Source: Rhopalosiphum padi
Lineage: Eukaryota > Arthropoda > Insecta > Hemiptera > Aphididae
Length of the DNA: 64,000 bases
Assembly: GCF_020882245.1 (NCBI RefSeq)
Contig: NC_083600.1
Span: 42,813,019-42,877,018, forward strand
Direction of reading: 5' to 3'
Shown: one piece after another, positions 1 to 12,837 of the stretch
How the letters are laid out: each line of letters begins with the position of its first letter
Numbering within the stretch: position 1 is the first letter of the stretch
Notes under the pieces: generated by a model
Database searches by the model: none
What the model saw: only the letters and a program-made list of their open reading frames with translations
Told to the model about the DNA's origin: nothing
Made by a program: the position numbers and the translations under genes

Positions 1-640
1 GCGATTTTGATATATTTTGTAAATATTTGAACTTTAAATGCTTATAAACAATAATCGTTAGTCATGATTTTTGATTTTTTTTTACTACGATAAGTTCAAC
101 TTATAATAAACCTTGTATTAAATTTTAAAGATTTTTTGAATAGTCAAATTTTATTTATCGGCATTTTAAGAAAAAAAACTTAAAAAATTCAAAAATTTCA
201 ATTGTCTATAACTAACTTAAAAAAATTCTAAATATTTTGAAAATTTAATCGTAAATAGATAACGCTAATATAAACATTTGGTGAAAATTTCAAGTATTTA
301 TAATGATTTGTTTTTGAGTTACAGCAAAATCAAAAAATCGATTTTGTCAAAAAGTGGTTATGCGTAAAAATTCCCGTTTTTCTGTAATTTTTTCGGGGTT
401 TTTCCCGACGCTTTTGAAAACTATTGGAAATTTTTTACCCCCCCCCCCCCCCAAAGTACTTTTCCTTTTCAAAGAGAGGCTGAAGTCAAAAATCGAAACA
501 TTATTACTACTCCAAAAAGTGATGACAGACACAAAAAAAAAATTAAAACACACATCATAGTAAAATCAATACATTCATCACTCCGTTCAGGATTTAAAAT
601 AACACATTTTATGATTTTTAATTAAAATATATTTACATAA
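1..640. repeat. Dispersed AT-rich repeat (partial copy, family R1)
   Basis: This stretch shares long blocks, in the same order and orientation, with 27490-28350. The shared blocks include a segment around 255-330 (a sentence-like motif starting taaacatttggtgaaaa) and a block around 480-590. It carries a run of 15 C at 438-452. Weaker relatives occur near 12520-12800, 14820-15080 and 16690-16830. Short open frames on both strands here are not gene-like. The element class is unknown; no coding capacity or clear ends are visible. Confidence 0.7.
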
Positions 641-704
641 AAAAAAAATACAATAACACAATATTGAAGGAATATACTACTTTGTAAACTTAAAAATAAT
701 TTGT

Positions 705-3700
705 TTAGACTTTTGCTACTTTTTCATCGTCAGATGAATCACTGGAATCATCACTATGAATATTTGAATTCTTGAAGTTTGTCTATAAATAAAAATAGGA
801 ACATCCATGACATTAAAATTTTTTATTGGATATTTAACATATTTTTATATTATATGAAAAACTATAAGACATTGGCAAACAGTAACATTAGAGCTATAAT
901 GTTCTGTATGATTCATCACATTTAAGTAATGTTTAAGTTGAATGAGAATAATAATTTAATATGAATATTAAATATAACAAATATAAATGATAACAAAATA
1001 GGTATTCTCACACTAAAAATTATAGACTATATTCATTACATTGTAAACTAATATTTCACTCACCTTTTTTTCTATATTATCAATATTGTATTTAAATGTT
1101 TCTCCCTGGGACTCAAGATTTTTTTTAACTCTAATTATAGCTGACTTATTAATGTCTCCAAGTGTAATTTTCTCTAAAGCCTTGTCTAATACTTTGCTAG
1201 CTTCAATGACATTGCCTTGATTAACTAAATTAAAACATTAAATAATAAGCTAAATTATGAAATTGAAATACTTTTATTTTTCTCAACTAACCATAAGAGT
1301 CTATAATAGCACTATAAACTATTCCAAGATTTGCACTGTGATTGACTTCCTTAAAATTGGGTAATATTTCTAAGAGTTTATAACCCAACTCAATATTGTT
1401 ATTTGTACGAATATCTGATAATAATTGTCGATACTGAACAAACTTCAAATTTTCAAATTCTTTGGTAATGGTAATAGCTTCATCAAACTTTTTATTCAAC
1501 ATGAAATGAGACCACAAACTATTTGCAAAGACCTTATAACCAAGTGGTGAGACTTTGGTATGTAATCTTTCAACTAAAAATAAAATAAAATCATGTTAAT
1601 TAAAAAAAATTAAATCATAACATAATATTTATTTTATTGTATCATCAGTTTACAATACAAATAAATTGTATTGATTTTAATAAATTATACTAACTTATTG
1701 GTATGAATGATGAGTCACTATTTAATATGTTCACTAAATTACCACCTGGAACATTCTTTATAAATTCAGATAATTTTTCTGTATCATTTATATTTTCATC
1801 AATACCAGCTTCTAAACGAGCTATTAGATCGTTAACATTACCATTTGATTGATAAGCGTTAAATATTTTGTTATTCAAATTCAATTTATTGCTCATAACC
1901 TTAAAAAAAATTAATTAAATTCATTAGTATAATATATTGATTAGAAACAGTAAAATCTCAATAACTCAATAAAACAAATAACAAAATTTACTTTAAACAT
2001 AATTATACATTAACCATAATGTTTTTATAAATAAGTACTGTTGGATTAATGTAAATTATTGAGATCAGTTTTAAGTACACATTAAACAAGATTATTTTAC
2101 CTTAGTAACTTTTGAACTTAGATATTCTAAACTTTCTATATGGCCAGCTTCTGAAAGGTTTTTTACCAAGAAAGCTAATATACTTTTTGTTATTGGCCTA
2201 CTACTTTCTAACATGCCTTTTGCAATTTCAAATGCTTCTTTTAATCTTTTTTCACGTACTAACAACTCAATGATTTTAGATTCACTTGATGTGTTAATAC
2301 TAGATCCTTTAGAATATATAGTTTTGCGCAACTCAAGAGCTTGAGTAATGTTATTATTTTTTATACATAACTCAAGTTCAGAAGATAAACTTTTATTAAC
2401 ATCACTAGGGACAACTAAAGATTTTTCTTTTGGTTTCTTAACTGTGAAAGGAACTTCAAGTTCATTTTTCTTTAAAAGCTCGCTTAAAGACCACATGAAA
2501 TGTTCTGATGGTTGGCAATCTTCTTCCTGCATTTGAGTCCAAAGAGCCATAGCTTCTTCGACTTTATTATTTTTACCTAATACAAATATTAAATAAAACT
2601 TGTTATTATTAATCATAATATATTACAATGAAGCAACTTAACTGTACATCTGTAGAAGTTCATTAAATATATTAGTCCTGTCAAATTGACCAATGTTTTT
2701 TGTAACCTCCAGCAAACGAATGAGAGATTCTTCGGCATTCTCAGATCCATATTTAGCACAAGCAGAATTAATACGATCTTGTCTAGTTCGTAATCCTGGA
2801 GTCTAAATAATATAATTCAATATTCATGTTTATTGAGGATTTTCTTTAGCATAATTTTTTTAAATATTATCAAAATATTAAATTTCTATTTTTAACCAAA
2901 ATTAAATATTATAGATGGATATTTTCTATTTAATTAGATAAAATATTGAACTATAAAAATTAAAAATTTCGATTGTTTATATTTTTATTTACCAATGTGA
3001 GTAAAAAATATTTAAAATGTGCACAAGAGTAACTCTTAAAACTGTTTTAATAAGAACATATAAAAGAACTTATTTAATTAAACACCTAAAGAAATAATTA
3101 TTTAAAATTAATTTTTTTATATTGATTTGGTGAGATTTATCCTTAAAAATAATCTTTAACTTAAACCACAATAATCATTAATTAAAAAAATTAAATATTA
3201 ATATATTACATACCTCTAAAATTTTACGAGCTTGTTTTACACGGTCACATTCAATAAATGCAAACATAAGATCATACAACGAATTTACTTCACCGTGTAC
3301 AGTAGTACTCAAATCAGTTAACACTTGCAAGGAAATAGCATCTTCCGCTTGAATAAATTTCAAAGCTAATTCATTTTTCCATGGAGTACATCTGTATGTT
3401 TTACAACACCATTCAAATTTCTCCAAAGCTCCTTTAATATTATTGCTAAACACATACACATACACAATACAATATTAAATTTAAATCATAAATTAATATA
3501 ATATAAACTTATTACTTGACAATATGAACTTTTATTAATGGTCCTAAAAGTATATTTGATACAGATATAATGTTGTTATTGATAATTAAATCAAATACTT
3601 TTTGAAGATTTTCTACGTTGCCAGTTTCAGCTACAGTATTTAATAACTTCCAACAAATATTGGCATGTTGAAATGATGTAAATTCAGTATTATCATCAAA

Positions 3701-6700
3701 TTGTTTAAATGAAGATAGAAAATCTATAGCATCTAAATACAATAAATTTAATATTATTTTCATTTATTAATAAAATTCAAAATAATAAGCTTTTAATATA
3801 AATCACAGACTTACCTTCAACACCATCCGATTTAGCTATTACTTCGGCCATTTTAATAACCTTAAATTTGTCCAGAGTAAATTCAGGATTATTAGTTTTT
3901 ATTTCATGAAAAATTTGTTTTGCTTCGGCCAGTTTATTGTGATTTAAATACAGATCAATCAGTAAAAACATTGACCCAGGTGGAATACTAAATCCTTCAG
4001 CTACTAATTTCTAAATGTAAAATAAATTTAAATTTAAACTGAATAATAAAATATAATATAGATACATATATTATTAAATTATGAACTGAATATTTACATC
4101 TTTAAATGCAGAAGCTTTTTCTAAATTGTTATTTTTACAATACAAATTTAACAATTGTCTTTTAGTTCCGTTTTTAGATTCACCTGAGGCTTCTGCTTTA
4201 TTAATTATTTTTTCCAATGTATTTTCATCCTACAATAAAAAAAATACATTTTTTCAATATGAAAATATTAAACCAATTTTGTAAAAAAAAATGGAGTTAA
4301 TATAAAAAAATTATAAATTATTTACACTTACTACATTAGATGATGTATAACCACCTGGCTTGACACTCAATCCTGATTTAATTACTAAATTAGAATCTGT
4401 TAAGTTTTCTAATAAACTTGTTATTTCAAAAGTTAATTTTCCTTGTAGATGATTTTGTATTTGTTCTGATGCGTAAGCATTAATTCCCAAGCCTTTACCA
4501 TACATGTTCTAATATTTTTTCAATAAAAATTGAATTTGTTATAGATACATTTCAATCGCAATTAACTAAATAATTATATAAAATTTACTTCTAATAATTC
4601 ATGAACGATTTCCACAACCCCTGGAGTCAGTTTTAAGTTTCGAACAATGTCAATTAGAACTTGACTAATGAATTCTCGCATTTCAGTTATTTGTTCTTCT
4701 GTATGAATAGAATTTTTATCAAATTTTTCTTGTTTTGACAATTCTGGGGCAGTAACAAGGGAATATCTCGAAAATCCATTGCATATTTGTTGGAGTAATA
4801 CAATGAATGATGTTATATCATTACCAGCCAAAAATGCATTAACTAATGGACGACGAATTAAAGAAGGGACGTAGAATGCACGACTGGTAGCAGCTGTTAA
4901 TAAATAAAAATTAATAAGATTATTATAATTTTATAATTGAATCTATGAAAAATTATATACCAATGTCTGCTGCTAGACGAATCTTCTTTTCAGACAGTAA
5001 ATACAAAACTACTGAATGTGTAGTTGTGCCTGTTGGTATACCTAACATTTGTAATTCATTAATGATTTTTGCTCCATCATTGTCATTTTTAAACATTGCT
5101 GGTAAAATATAAAACCGGAGGGTATCAATATTAGGGTTTAATTCATACTCATTAACCATAATGCTCAGCACATCTTTTAATCCTACAACAAAAAAATAAT
5201 TTAAATGATAATTTTTTAAGATACTCGACTAAAAATTAATATATAAAAAAAAGTAATTACCTTGCAAATCATTTTGTTTATTTTTAGCAACAAAAATTGG
5301 CCAAAAATAATGTTGTCTAATAGGATGATCATTTTCTTTCAGATACTTGAACATGCCTAATGCTATATCAATTGATCCATTCTTCAGCGCCAATTCAGTT
5401 GCAACTTCAAATGCTTTAGAATTTGACCCTTCGGATACTAATTTCTTGCAAAACCCAATCACATTATCCAGAGACTAAAAAAAACATTTGAATATAAAAC
5501 CATAAAATAACCAGAAAAGACACTTTTCATTTTTTACATAGATTTTTATGAAGAACAGACTTGTTACACCTATTGGTAAATCAATACTGCTATCATAATA
5601 ATAGTTCTCATTATTTTAATCTTCTAATTACTAAATTTAAAAAAAATGTAAGTAATAAAATGTGTAAAATAAATTTTTGAATTTTTTCAGTAAAAAGAAA
5701 ATGTTATTTATTACAAATTAGTGGATACACTAATTTGCCTAGAAATTTAAGATTTTTGATTTATTGGATGTTTTAATTCTGGTTATTACTTATTCTATGA
5801 TAACACATAAACCATAAAATAATAAAGTATATGTAATCACATGTGAAATATATGACTACAATTAAAAAAAAATAACATTTTAAAACTGTTCTTACACTAT
5901 TAACTTTTGTAAGATGGCCAATCAAGAAACGACCAATTGGTGGGGAAGTTCCATCAGCCTTTAGTGGTTTTGTCATTGTATCAAATATTTTAAATGCAAT
6001 TTCTTCTTGGCCAGTAGTCACTAATTTATAAATACAATTAATAGCATCTTGATTATACCCAGACGATTTTGAAATTCTAGTCATTATCTATAGTTAATAA
6101 GAAAATATTTGTAAATAAGTACTTTTAAAAATGTAAAAAAATATTAAAATAAGCATACTTGTTCGATTTTATCACCATGACCATTGACAGCCAATGAATA
6201 TACAATATCAAGATATTCTTTATCACTTAAATAGATTTCTTTATTATCACAAATGTCCAAAACGTCGACTACTTTAGCAATATCGCCATTTTTGGCATAC
6301 CCTGAAGCTAATAATGTATATGTATCTGATGTGGGTTCCAGATTTGATTCTTTCATAACATTTAAAACACCTTCAGCACTCTCCATATCACTAAAATATG
6401 AATAATAATTAGTTATAAATCATGATTGTATACACTGTGTACAGTACAGTAATTACACATTAATGTTAATTATATGAATAAAACATAAATATTTTATACA
6501 TGTAAAAAGTTAAAAATTAAAAATAAAACAAATTATATATAATGAGCACTATAAAATACCTATTTTGTGAATGACCCATGACTAAGGCATTGAAAACTAT
6601 TTTGTTTATTGGTAGCTCTTTATCACGCATATACTCTAATATACGACTAGCACCAGCAATATCACCATTTTGACAATAGCCTGTTATTAAGTGTTGAAAA

Positions 6701-7465
6701 GTTACACGATTAGGTGTAATACCTTTTTTTTCCAAATCTTCTAAAAATTCAGTTGGAGAGAATGCATAATTATTTTCCAAATATACTTTCAGCAATGTGT
6801 TGTAATGACTTATGTCCAGAGGAACACCTATAAATAAAATATAAAATAAATATATTATTTATATTTATTTGTAATAAACAAATAAGTGCATACCAATATC
6901 ATTTATAGCTCGCCATATTTTTTGAACAAGTATTGTTCGATTTTGAGGTAATTCATCAGGCACCAAGCTACCACAACATCGAAGAACCATTAATGACTGC
7001 GATGGAGTGGCAGTTTCTATAAAAAAAGATATATATGTGAAAAAATTCTTAAGGTAAAAAAAAAATAAAACAACTCACTAGAAATCAGAATTTCATTTAA
7101 AATCTCTTCAATTTCTCTTTTCGATATACGACCCATTCGTCTTAAATCAAAATCAAGTTTTTTAATATAATCATCGATTTTGTTGGTTGAGGTATTTTGA
7201 TGAATAGCTGATGAGAAAAATGACCTAAGTACATAAAATAATATAAAATTTAAAAATACTCCATTTTTTGAATAGAACCGAAGGAAACTTACCGATTTGG
7301 AAGTATATTGGTATTGCAATATGTAATACTAGCATTATTGGTTTCTGAAAATTTCTTATGAGGAATATGAGAATTCGTATTTGATATTAGTGTGTTGCTA
7401 ATCCTATGACGGCTTAAATTGTAAGCAGTACGTATGTGCTTAGAGCACTGTATTAAAACAGACAT
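705..7465 (-). CDS. LRPPRC: Leucine-rich PPR motif-containing protein, mitochondrial (LRPPRC / bicoid stability factor-like)
   Basis: Family role: a mitochondrial pentatricopeptide-repeat protein that, with SLIRP, stabilises mitochondrial mRNAs and promotes their polyadenylation and translation. Seen here: 20 coding exons on the minus strand (5' to 3': 7293-7465, 7079-7224, 6894-7016, 6560-6827, 6159-6390, 5896-6087, 5261-5474, 4961-5182, 4589-4893, 4332-4508, 4098-4229, 3815-4010, 3516-3732, 3214-3445, 2643-2802, 2101-2576, 1695-1899, 1292-1573, 1064-1224, 705-782). All have GT-AG borders and keep frame, giving 1,396 aa, close to the human protein. The N-terminus (MSVLIQCSKHIRTAYNLSRH) is basic and free of acidic residues, fitting a mitochondrial presequence. 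PPR-like helices recur, for example ITPNRVTFQHLITGYCQNGD and LEPTSDTYTLLASGYAKNGD. The C-terminus is an acidic serine tail (DDSSDSSDDE). Start chosen as the first ATG of the presequence. The name rests on PPR organisation and length; another long PPR protein is less likely. Confidence 0.88.
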
Positions 7466-8508
7466 GTTGAAGTTTAATATTAGGTTTCAAATAAATCGAT
7501 AAAACAATATTTAAATACAATTCGTCAATCAGACGACCAGCAAAATTTAGTTTCACAAATCTCTACCGCTACGATTAGAATTAGAAGAATCTTTAAAATA
7601 ACCTTAAAATGGATTAAAATATTGTGCTCACTATCACGGTCGTGGATAGATAATATTATTATCATAAAATAAAAATATAATATTATTGGTACTATCTACA
7701 ACCATGGTACAGATTCGGGGAACAACCCATTGATAAATAGGTAACGTATCACCTAGATCCCGCGACAAGTAGATCCAGGTACGTCAACTGGATCCCATTG
7801 GACATTTAGAACCTCAAAGACAATTTAGATTTCATATTAACTATAATCTCCCACGTCATTTAGGTACCCAGAAATCAGCGGTAATTTAAAAAACTTGTCT
7901 AAAAAAAATACTTAAATAACAATTTAAATTTTAAAAATATTATGAAATAGTATGAAGTATAAGAAGTTACATGGCGTTAGTAAAATCTCTAATTCCATTA
8001 ATTATGATATTAGATTCGATGTTTTAAATAAGTAGTAACGTTTCATTATATTCTAATATACACGATATATGAATTATCGATTATGTTAATGTAGAACTTA
8101 TATATAATTTTTAAAAGAACTTGCTCAAATCCCTACATATTATAATAGGTAAGTACATTAAAACCTAACCATTAACCTAACAGGGTGACTATACTTATTT
8201 ACAAGCATTGTATGACCACTTATTCCTTTAATGTTAAATTTATATTGGACTTATTTATAAGTTTATAATATTTCTCGTTTCTTAATATAAATAATTATTT
8301 AATTGGTATTTAATAAAAAAAAATGTATGCAAGGTAACTATAAGATAAGAATAACAGTGTTAGGTAATTTTCCACACCACCTTTATTATTAAACGACGTA
8401 CAATAACATTGTCCGTATTGTTTAATAACTTTATGAGGTATTACACGAGGCGCGTTTTTTTATTGTGGTGTCCCCAGTAGGCCTAATCCACATCGTAAAC
8501 GAGAACGC
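7466..8508. other. Intergenic: LRPPRC upstream region
   Basis: This contains the presumed 5' UTR and promoter of the LRPPRC-like gene immediately above 7465, then unassigned sequence. The piece at about 7690-7870 is less AT-rich than its surroundings and repeats an (a/g)gatcc motif several times; I could not assign it to a gene or repeat. The remainder to 8508 is plain AT-rich DNA with no recognisable feature. Confidence 0.5.
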
Positions 8509-8516
8509 ATCATATG

Positions 8517-8821
8517 CAGGTGCGTATTTAGGTAGGGGTTTTGGGTTCAGTTGTCCAGAACGGCAAAATTTTAAAGATTTAGAGGGGCGGTAAATTTTTA
8601 TTTCGTACTGGCGCAGTGACGTCAATCATTAATAATTTTCACAACACATGTGTGCCATAGAGGTATAAAATACTATACAGTATTTATATAACATGGTATT
8701 CTATGGTATTAACAGTTTGACCACTATTGCGCGGCGTAGAAGTTTTTTAATTTTTTTTTAATGGGGGGAATGCGGCAAAATATGTGTTGCCCTTATCCTA
8801 AAATTCCTAAATACACAACTG
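8517..8821. mobile_element. hAT-type MITE, 305 bp, with 8-bp target duplication
   Basis: The termini are inverted: the left end reads caggtgcgtatttagg and the reverse complement of the right end reads cagttgtgtatttagg. Identical 8-bp flanks (atcatatg at 8509-8516 and 8822-8829) mark the target-site duplication. An 8-bp duplication with CAG-starting ends is the hallmark of the hAT superfamily. The inside has no transposase, so it is a non-autonomous element. A short open frame inside it is not a gene. Confidence 0.85.
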
Positions 8822-9015
8822 ATCATATGAATGCATTCAAATAATAAAAAAAAAATATACAATAACTTAAACTATGTAGGTATTAATAAAATTATATAAT
8901 ATAAAACGGGTAATGTGTATAATATATGTGTGTTGCCGGCCGGCGATAGTGAATGTGTTGGATGAGTGGATGAGAGATGAGCGCTAATGCGTAAAGGGGG
9001 GACAACTAAATTAAG

Positions 9016-9535
9016 ATGAGCTTCTTATTGATGCTGCCAATCTTCCTCCGGGTTGAAACGAAGCTGAGTGCCGACACATTTCCCATCAGCTTTGTGACAA
9101 ATTCTTCTTCACTAATAAATATTAAATAATTATATATAGTATACTGTACCGTCTGTACCTACTACGATTCCAAAAGTTATAATATAATACAAACAAATAC
9201 TTTGGACAGTTGATTATCAGTTGAATTTCTTTTTGCTGCTGCCAATCTTCCTCCGGTTTGAAACGAAGCCGAGTGCTGACACATTTCCCATCAGCTTTGT
9301 GACAAATTCTTCTTCACTAATAAATATTAAATAATTATATATAGTATACTGTACCGTCTGTACCTACTACGGTTCTAAAAGTTATAATATAATACAAACA
9401 AATACTTTGGACAGTTGATTATCAGTTGAATTTCTTTTTGCTGCTGCCAATCTTCCTCCAAGTTGAAATGAAGCCGAGTGCCGACACATTTCCCATCAGC
9501 TCAATGACAAATTCTCCGTCGGTGGATAGTCCATG
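9016..9535. repeat. Tandem repeat, 205-bp period, about 2.5 copies
   Basis: The motif gctgccaatcttcctcc starts at 9033, 9238 and 9443, exactly 205 bp apart. The first two units match along nearly their whole length and the third is cut off after about 90 bp. On the minus strand the most conserved 90 bp of each unit is open and follows an AG that could act as a splice acceptor (see findings). A diverged echo of the motif lies at 10072-10115, at the start of the next duplication array. Confidence 0.85.
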
Positions 9536-10109
9536 ATCCAGCCAAATGTTCGGTTCCTATAAAACTTCAACTAATGTGCTAATTAAATTAAATTTAAACT
9601 TATAGTAAAATTTTAATGTTTAAGAAATCTATGTTGGTGTTCTTTTATTTTTGAATTTAAATTAATTTGAAATTTTATATTCATAATTTATTAGTTAAAA
9701 ATGTAAACAAGAACTAAAAAGATTATAGTATATTGCAGTTTAACTTTCTGTTCGGTGGCCACCTTTTTAATTCCTCACTCTCTTTTGTAAGAAAGTTAAA
9801 CAGCACAATAACTATAAAAAAATATAAATTTAAACATACACAAAGACGAACTAGCTTTGTGATAAGAAAAAAAAATTGAAAAAATTGGTAATTTATCAAC
9901 GTATTATTAAAATAAAAAGAACACCTAAAACCGTAGTACAGTATATTATCTGAAAAAAAAACCATAAAAATTAAATATAATTTAAGTAAATATTCATAAT
10001 ATACTGTACTACTGTTCAAAAAATTATATTATTAAACAAACACAGCCTTGCGACACTTATTTGTGTTATTCAGATGAGCTTCTTAATGATACTGCCAATC
10101 GTCCTCCGG
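9536..10109. other. Intergenic spacer between the two repeat arrays
   Basis: Strongly AT-rich. Short open frames on the minus strand are rich in F, L and Y as expected from AT bias and resemble no protein family. At 10072-10115 a single diverged copy of the start of the 205-bp unit is present (gatgagcttcttaatgata followed by ctgccaatcgtcctccggg). Nothing else recognised. Confidence 0.5.
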
Positions 10110-12837
10110 GTTATAGCGTAATTATTTCACTTTTTTTGTTTTTCCGATATTATGGCAAGATCTGAAATTTTTTGTTTTATTTTACTATTTACCACCCAAA
10201 GTACCAAATAGATCCATATTTGCTACAAGAATTCATGACAAACAAAAAATAAACTACATAATTGTAAGATCATTATACATTTTTCGCTACGTTCACGTCC
10301 AGGATCTAAGGTGTACTATTCTACTACTATTCTAATATAATATAATCGCGAATAATACAAATAATACATGGTTGTTATTTCTCACAATTTTTTTCTACTA
10401 TAACTAATGAGTAAAATAAGTAGGCATTGTGTACTATTTTTTCATTGGACCCTGGAGAATAAAATATGCGTCTACATCAACTACATCGTCCGACTAGCGC
10501 GGATTGTTCATATAAATTTGTATATTTTATTTTAAGTTTAAAAAATAATTTTAATCCCAAAAAATAAAATAAAAAAAAACTTACTTAAGCGTCGACTGTT
10601 CCCGTGAAACCGAGTTGTGTCAATCTTCAGACTATACGTAGTAGTGCACCGCCGCCGAAGAAACTGCAAATTTTCTTCATATCGTTCTTCAATCGTGATT
10701 CTAAATGAGAATAAAAATTCATTTTTATGAAAATAAACAGCACGAAATTAAAATGAGAGTACTTGTCATGTACTTCAGTACTGTTCATTAAGACTATTAT
10801 AGAATTGTTAATCATCTTCGACGAATGTCATCGATTGTCGTATACCACAGATGACGAATAATATAATATGATAAATCTATGGTTTTTTTTTTTTATAGAA
10901 CTTTTTTTTTTTTTTTTTTTTTATTTTTTTAAGGCTTCGACAACTTAGGTCATTAGCCTGTAGGTTGGTAGGGTTGGTACAGTAGGGTTGAAACAGTAGG
11001 GGTGTTACACGTGAGTGTATTTGGCAGAATTTTTAATGGGGCACCCGTAGGTTTCTGCCATGCCCCGGGGTGGGGGGATGGCAGCACTTGTTCTCCGGAC
11101 ACCGTGACTTGCCCGGAGAAAAATGCCACCCAGTGGCCGAGGATCGAACCGGAGCCGGCTGCGCCGCAGCCGACGAATTAAACCGCTCGACCACCCCGTC
11201 CCCCCTTTTATAGAACTCTTTGTGATATTATACGATCTTTTTTTTTTTTCTATTTTAGCTGTTTGACATATGAACGTAAAATTGAAACATTTAAACTATA
11301 GACCAAATCTTTGTAGATATTGCAAAGTATTAATATTTTATTCTAATGAAAATGATTACAAATTATTTAATTTAATCTATAAAAATAGTAAACTAAACAA
11401 AAATAATTATATTATTATATATATTTAAAAAAAAGAATTATGATTTATGATTAATATAGTTATGTTTCTGAGTTATTATTTCTGCATACTTTTGGTTTTA
11501 ATCACGCAGTGCTTTAACTTAATATTACATATTATTACATTTAAACTTACATATATATATCTAAAGACACCTATCATAATAGAAACAAATTCATACATTT
11601 CCTTTATTATGGTTTCATGTAACAAATAGTACCTAGTCAATGCTTTGAGGAATTCAATTTTCAGTACCATTTTACAAAATAATCAAAAATTACATTAAAT
11701 TAAAGATAAAGAAGTAATTATATTACAGTGTTGCTTTATACATTAGTGATTAAGTTTATTACTGTAATTAGTGTGTGAAATTTGAATTTGAAAGAGACAG
11801 TCAGTCAACCTTCATTAATAAGTATAATTTTGATATAATATTATATGTTGATTGATATTGCTAAGTATTTTATTTTTTTTTTTTGTGTAAAGTTTGACAA
11901 GCTACATTTTTTCCGAAAACATTGCATTTATCATAATTATTATTATAATATTGTATAAATAATAAATATAATTTATACCGTATTATATTATTGTTATATA
12001 CTTTTGAGTTAATAGGTACAACCCTTTCGTAAAATAATTTAAATAAATAATATCTTAAGATTAATCTATACGTATGTCAAAAATGTCATAGTGTCCGTAT
12101 AGTATAACATGTAAAAAAAACTTTTATACAAATAATGTTTTAAATAATAACAAAATATCGTAAATATACATAATTTCAAAATATTTTGGAAAAATACTAT
12201 TTGTAAGAAATATTCTCATAAGAATTTAATTAAAGTTTTAAGTATCTAAGATTATTCGTTTTTAACTATAACAAAATATAAAAATTATTTGAGAAAAAAT
12301 ATTTATTTTTAGAGTGGTTGTATAATAAACATTTAATAAGTTATATGTATAATACTGAACTTCAAATAGTCATAAAAAATAATGTGACTTTCCAGTAAAC
12401 ATTTTATTTTTGTTTTAGGTTAAAAAAATTTAATGAGAATTAGTATATTAAAAGACAATATTATATAAATATCTGATGAAAAAATAATTTGAAAATTGTT
12501 TAGATTTAGACAAAATTTGTCAAAATTTTGATTTTAAACGTTTATAAAAATATAATACCGTGACTATACATTTTTTATTGCAGTAATTTAGTGACTGATG
12601 AGGAACATTGTATTAAATTTTAAATCATATTTGCTATCAATAATTTTTATCGGCTTAAAAAAAAAAAATAATTAATTATTTAAAATTGTTAAAATGTTTT
12701 TATAATTATACAATGTATAGGAAATCATAATGTAGACAGTTGGTAAAATTTTCAACATTCTATGGTTAGAAATTTGAACTAAAACTTATTAAATTAATTA
12801 ATTTTGTCGAAATTATACAAGTATATATAGCGTAATG
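10110..12837. repeat. Large tandem duplication, copy 1 (carries a SINE)
   Basis: First and most diverged large copy. It begins with the block around gtttttccgatattatggc and ends where the same block starts again near 12845. It aligns in order with copies 2 and 3: a block with 'acgtccaggat' (10293), a minus-strand 'exon-like' block ending at a donor-like site (10575-10860), the tttatagaact block, a stretch ending in caaatagtacctagtca, and a final AT-rich stretch with gactatacattttttattgc. The SINE at 10903-11205 accounts for about 300 bp of its extra length. Confidence 0.75.
10903..11205 (-). mobile_element. tRNA-derived SINE with poly(A) tail and target duplication
   Basis: Read on the minus strand, the element starts with a tRNA-like head: an A-box (TGGTCGAGCGG, 11183-11193) and a B-box (GGTTCGATCC, 11141-11150) spaced as in a class II (Ser/Leu-like) tRNA, i.e. 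an internal RNA polymerase III promoter. A GC-rich body follows, and the 3' end is an A-rich tail (10903-10930, T-run on the plus strand). Flanking direct repeats of ttttatagaact (10891-10902 and 11206-11217) mark the target-site duplication. The paralogous repeats at 13671-13682 and 15958-15969 hold the same sequence once, without the element. It is not a functional tRNA gene because the 3' half and acceptor stem are not preserved. Confidence 0.9.

Noticed and set aside
347..560. Overlapping open frames on both strands around a poly-C run.
   Set aside because: They lie in a dispersed repeat, depend on a homopolymer and have no protein resemblance.
8431..8625. A 64-residue frame on the minus strand.
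   Set aside because: It overlaps the end of a hAT MITE and its flank; no splice or family support.
10627..10815. A 62-residue minus-strand frame in the duplicated module.
   Set aside because: The frame is not kept in the sister copies, so it is unlikely to be coding by itself, although the block may still be transcribed.
11120..11200. A possible tRNA-Ser or tRNA-Leu gene on the minus strand (good A- and B-boxes).
   Set aside because: The sequence beyond the B-box does not close an acceptor stem, it continues into a longer body with an A-rich tail, and it is flanked by a target duplication. It is a SINE head, not a tRNA gene.
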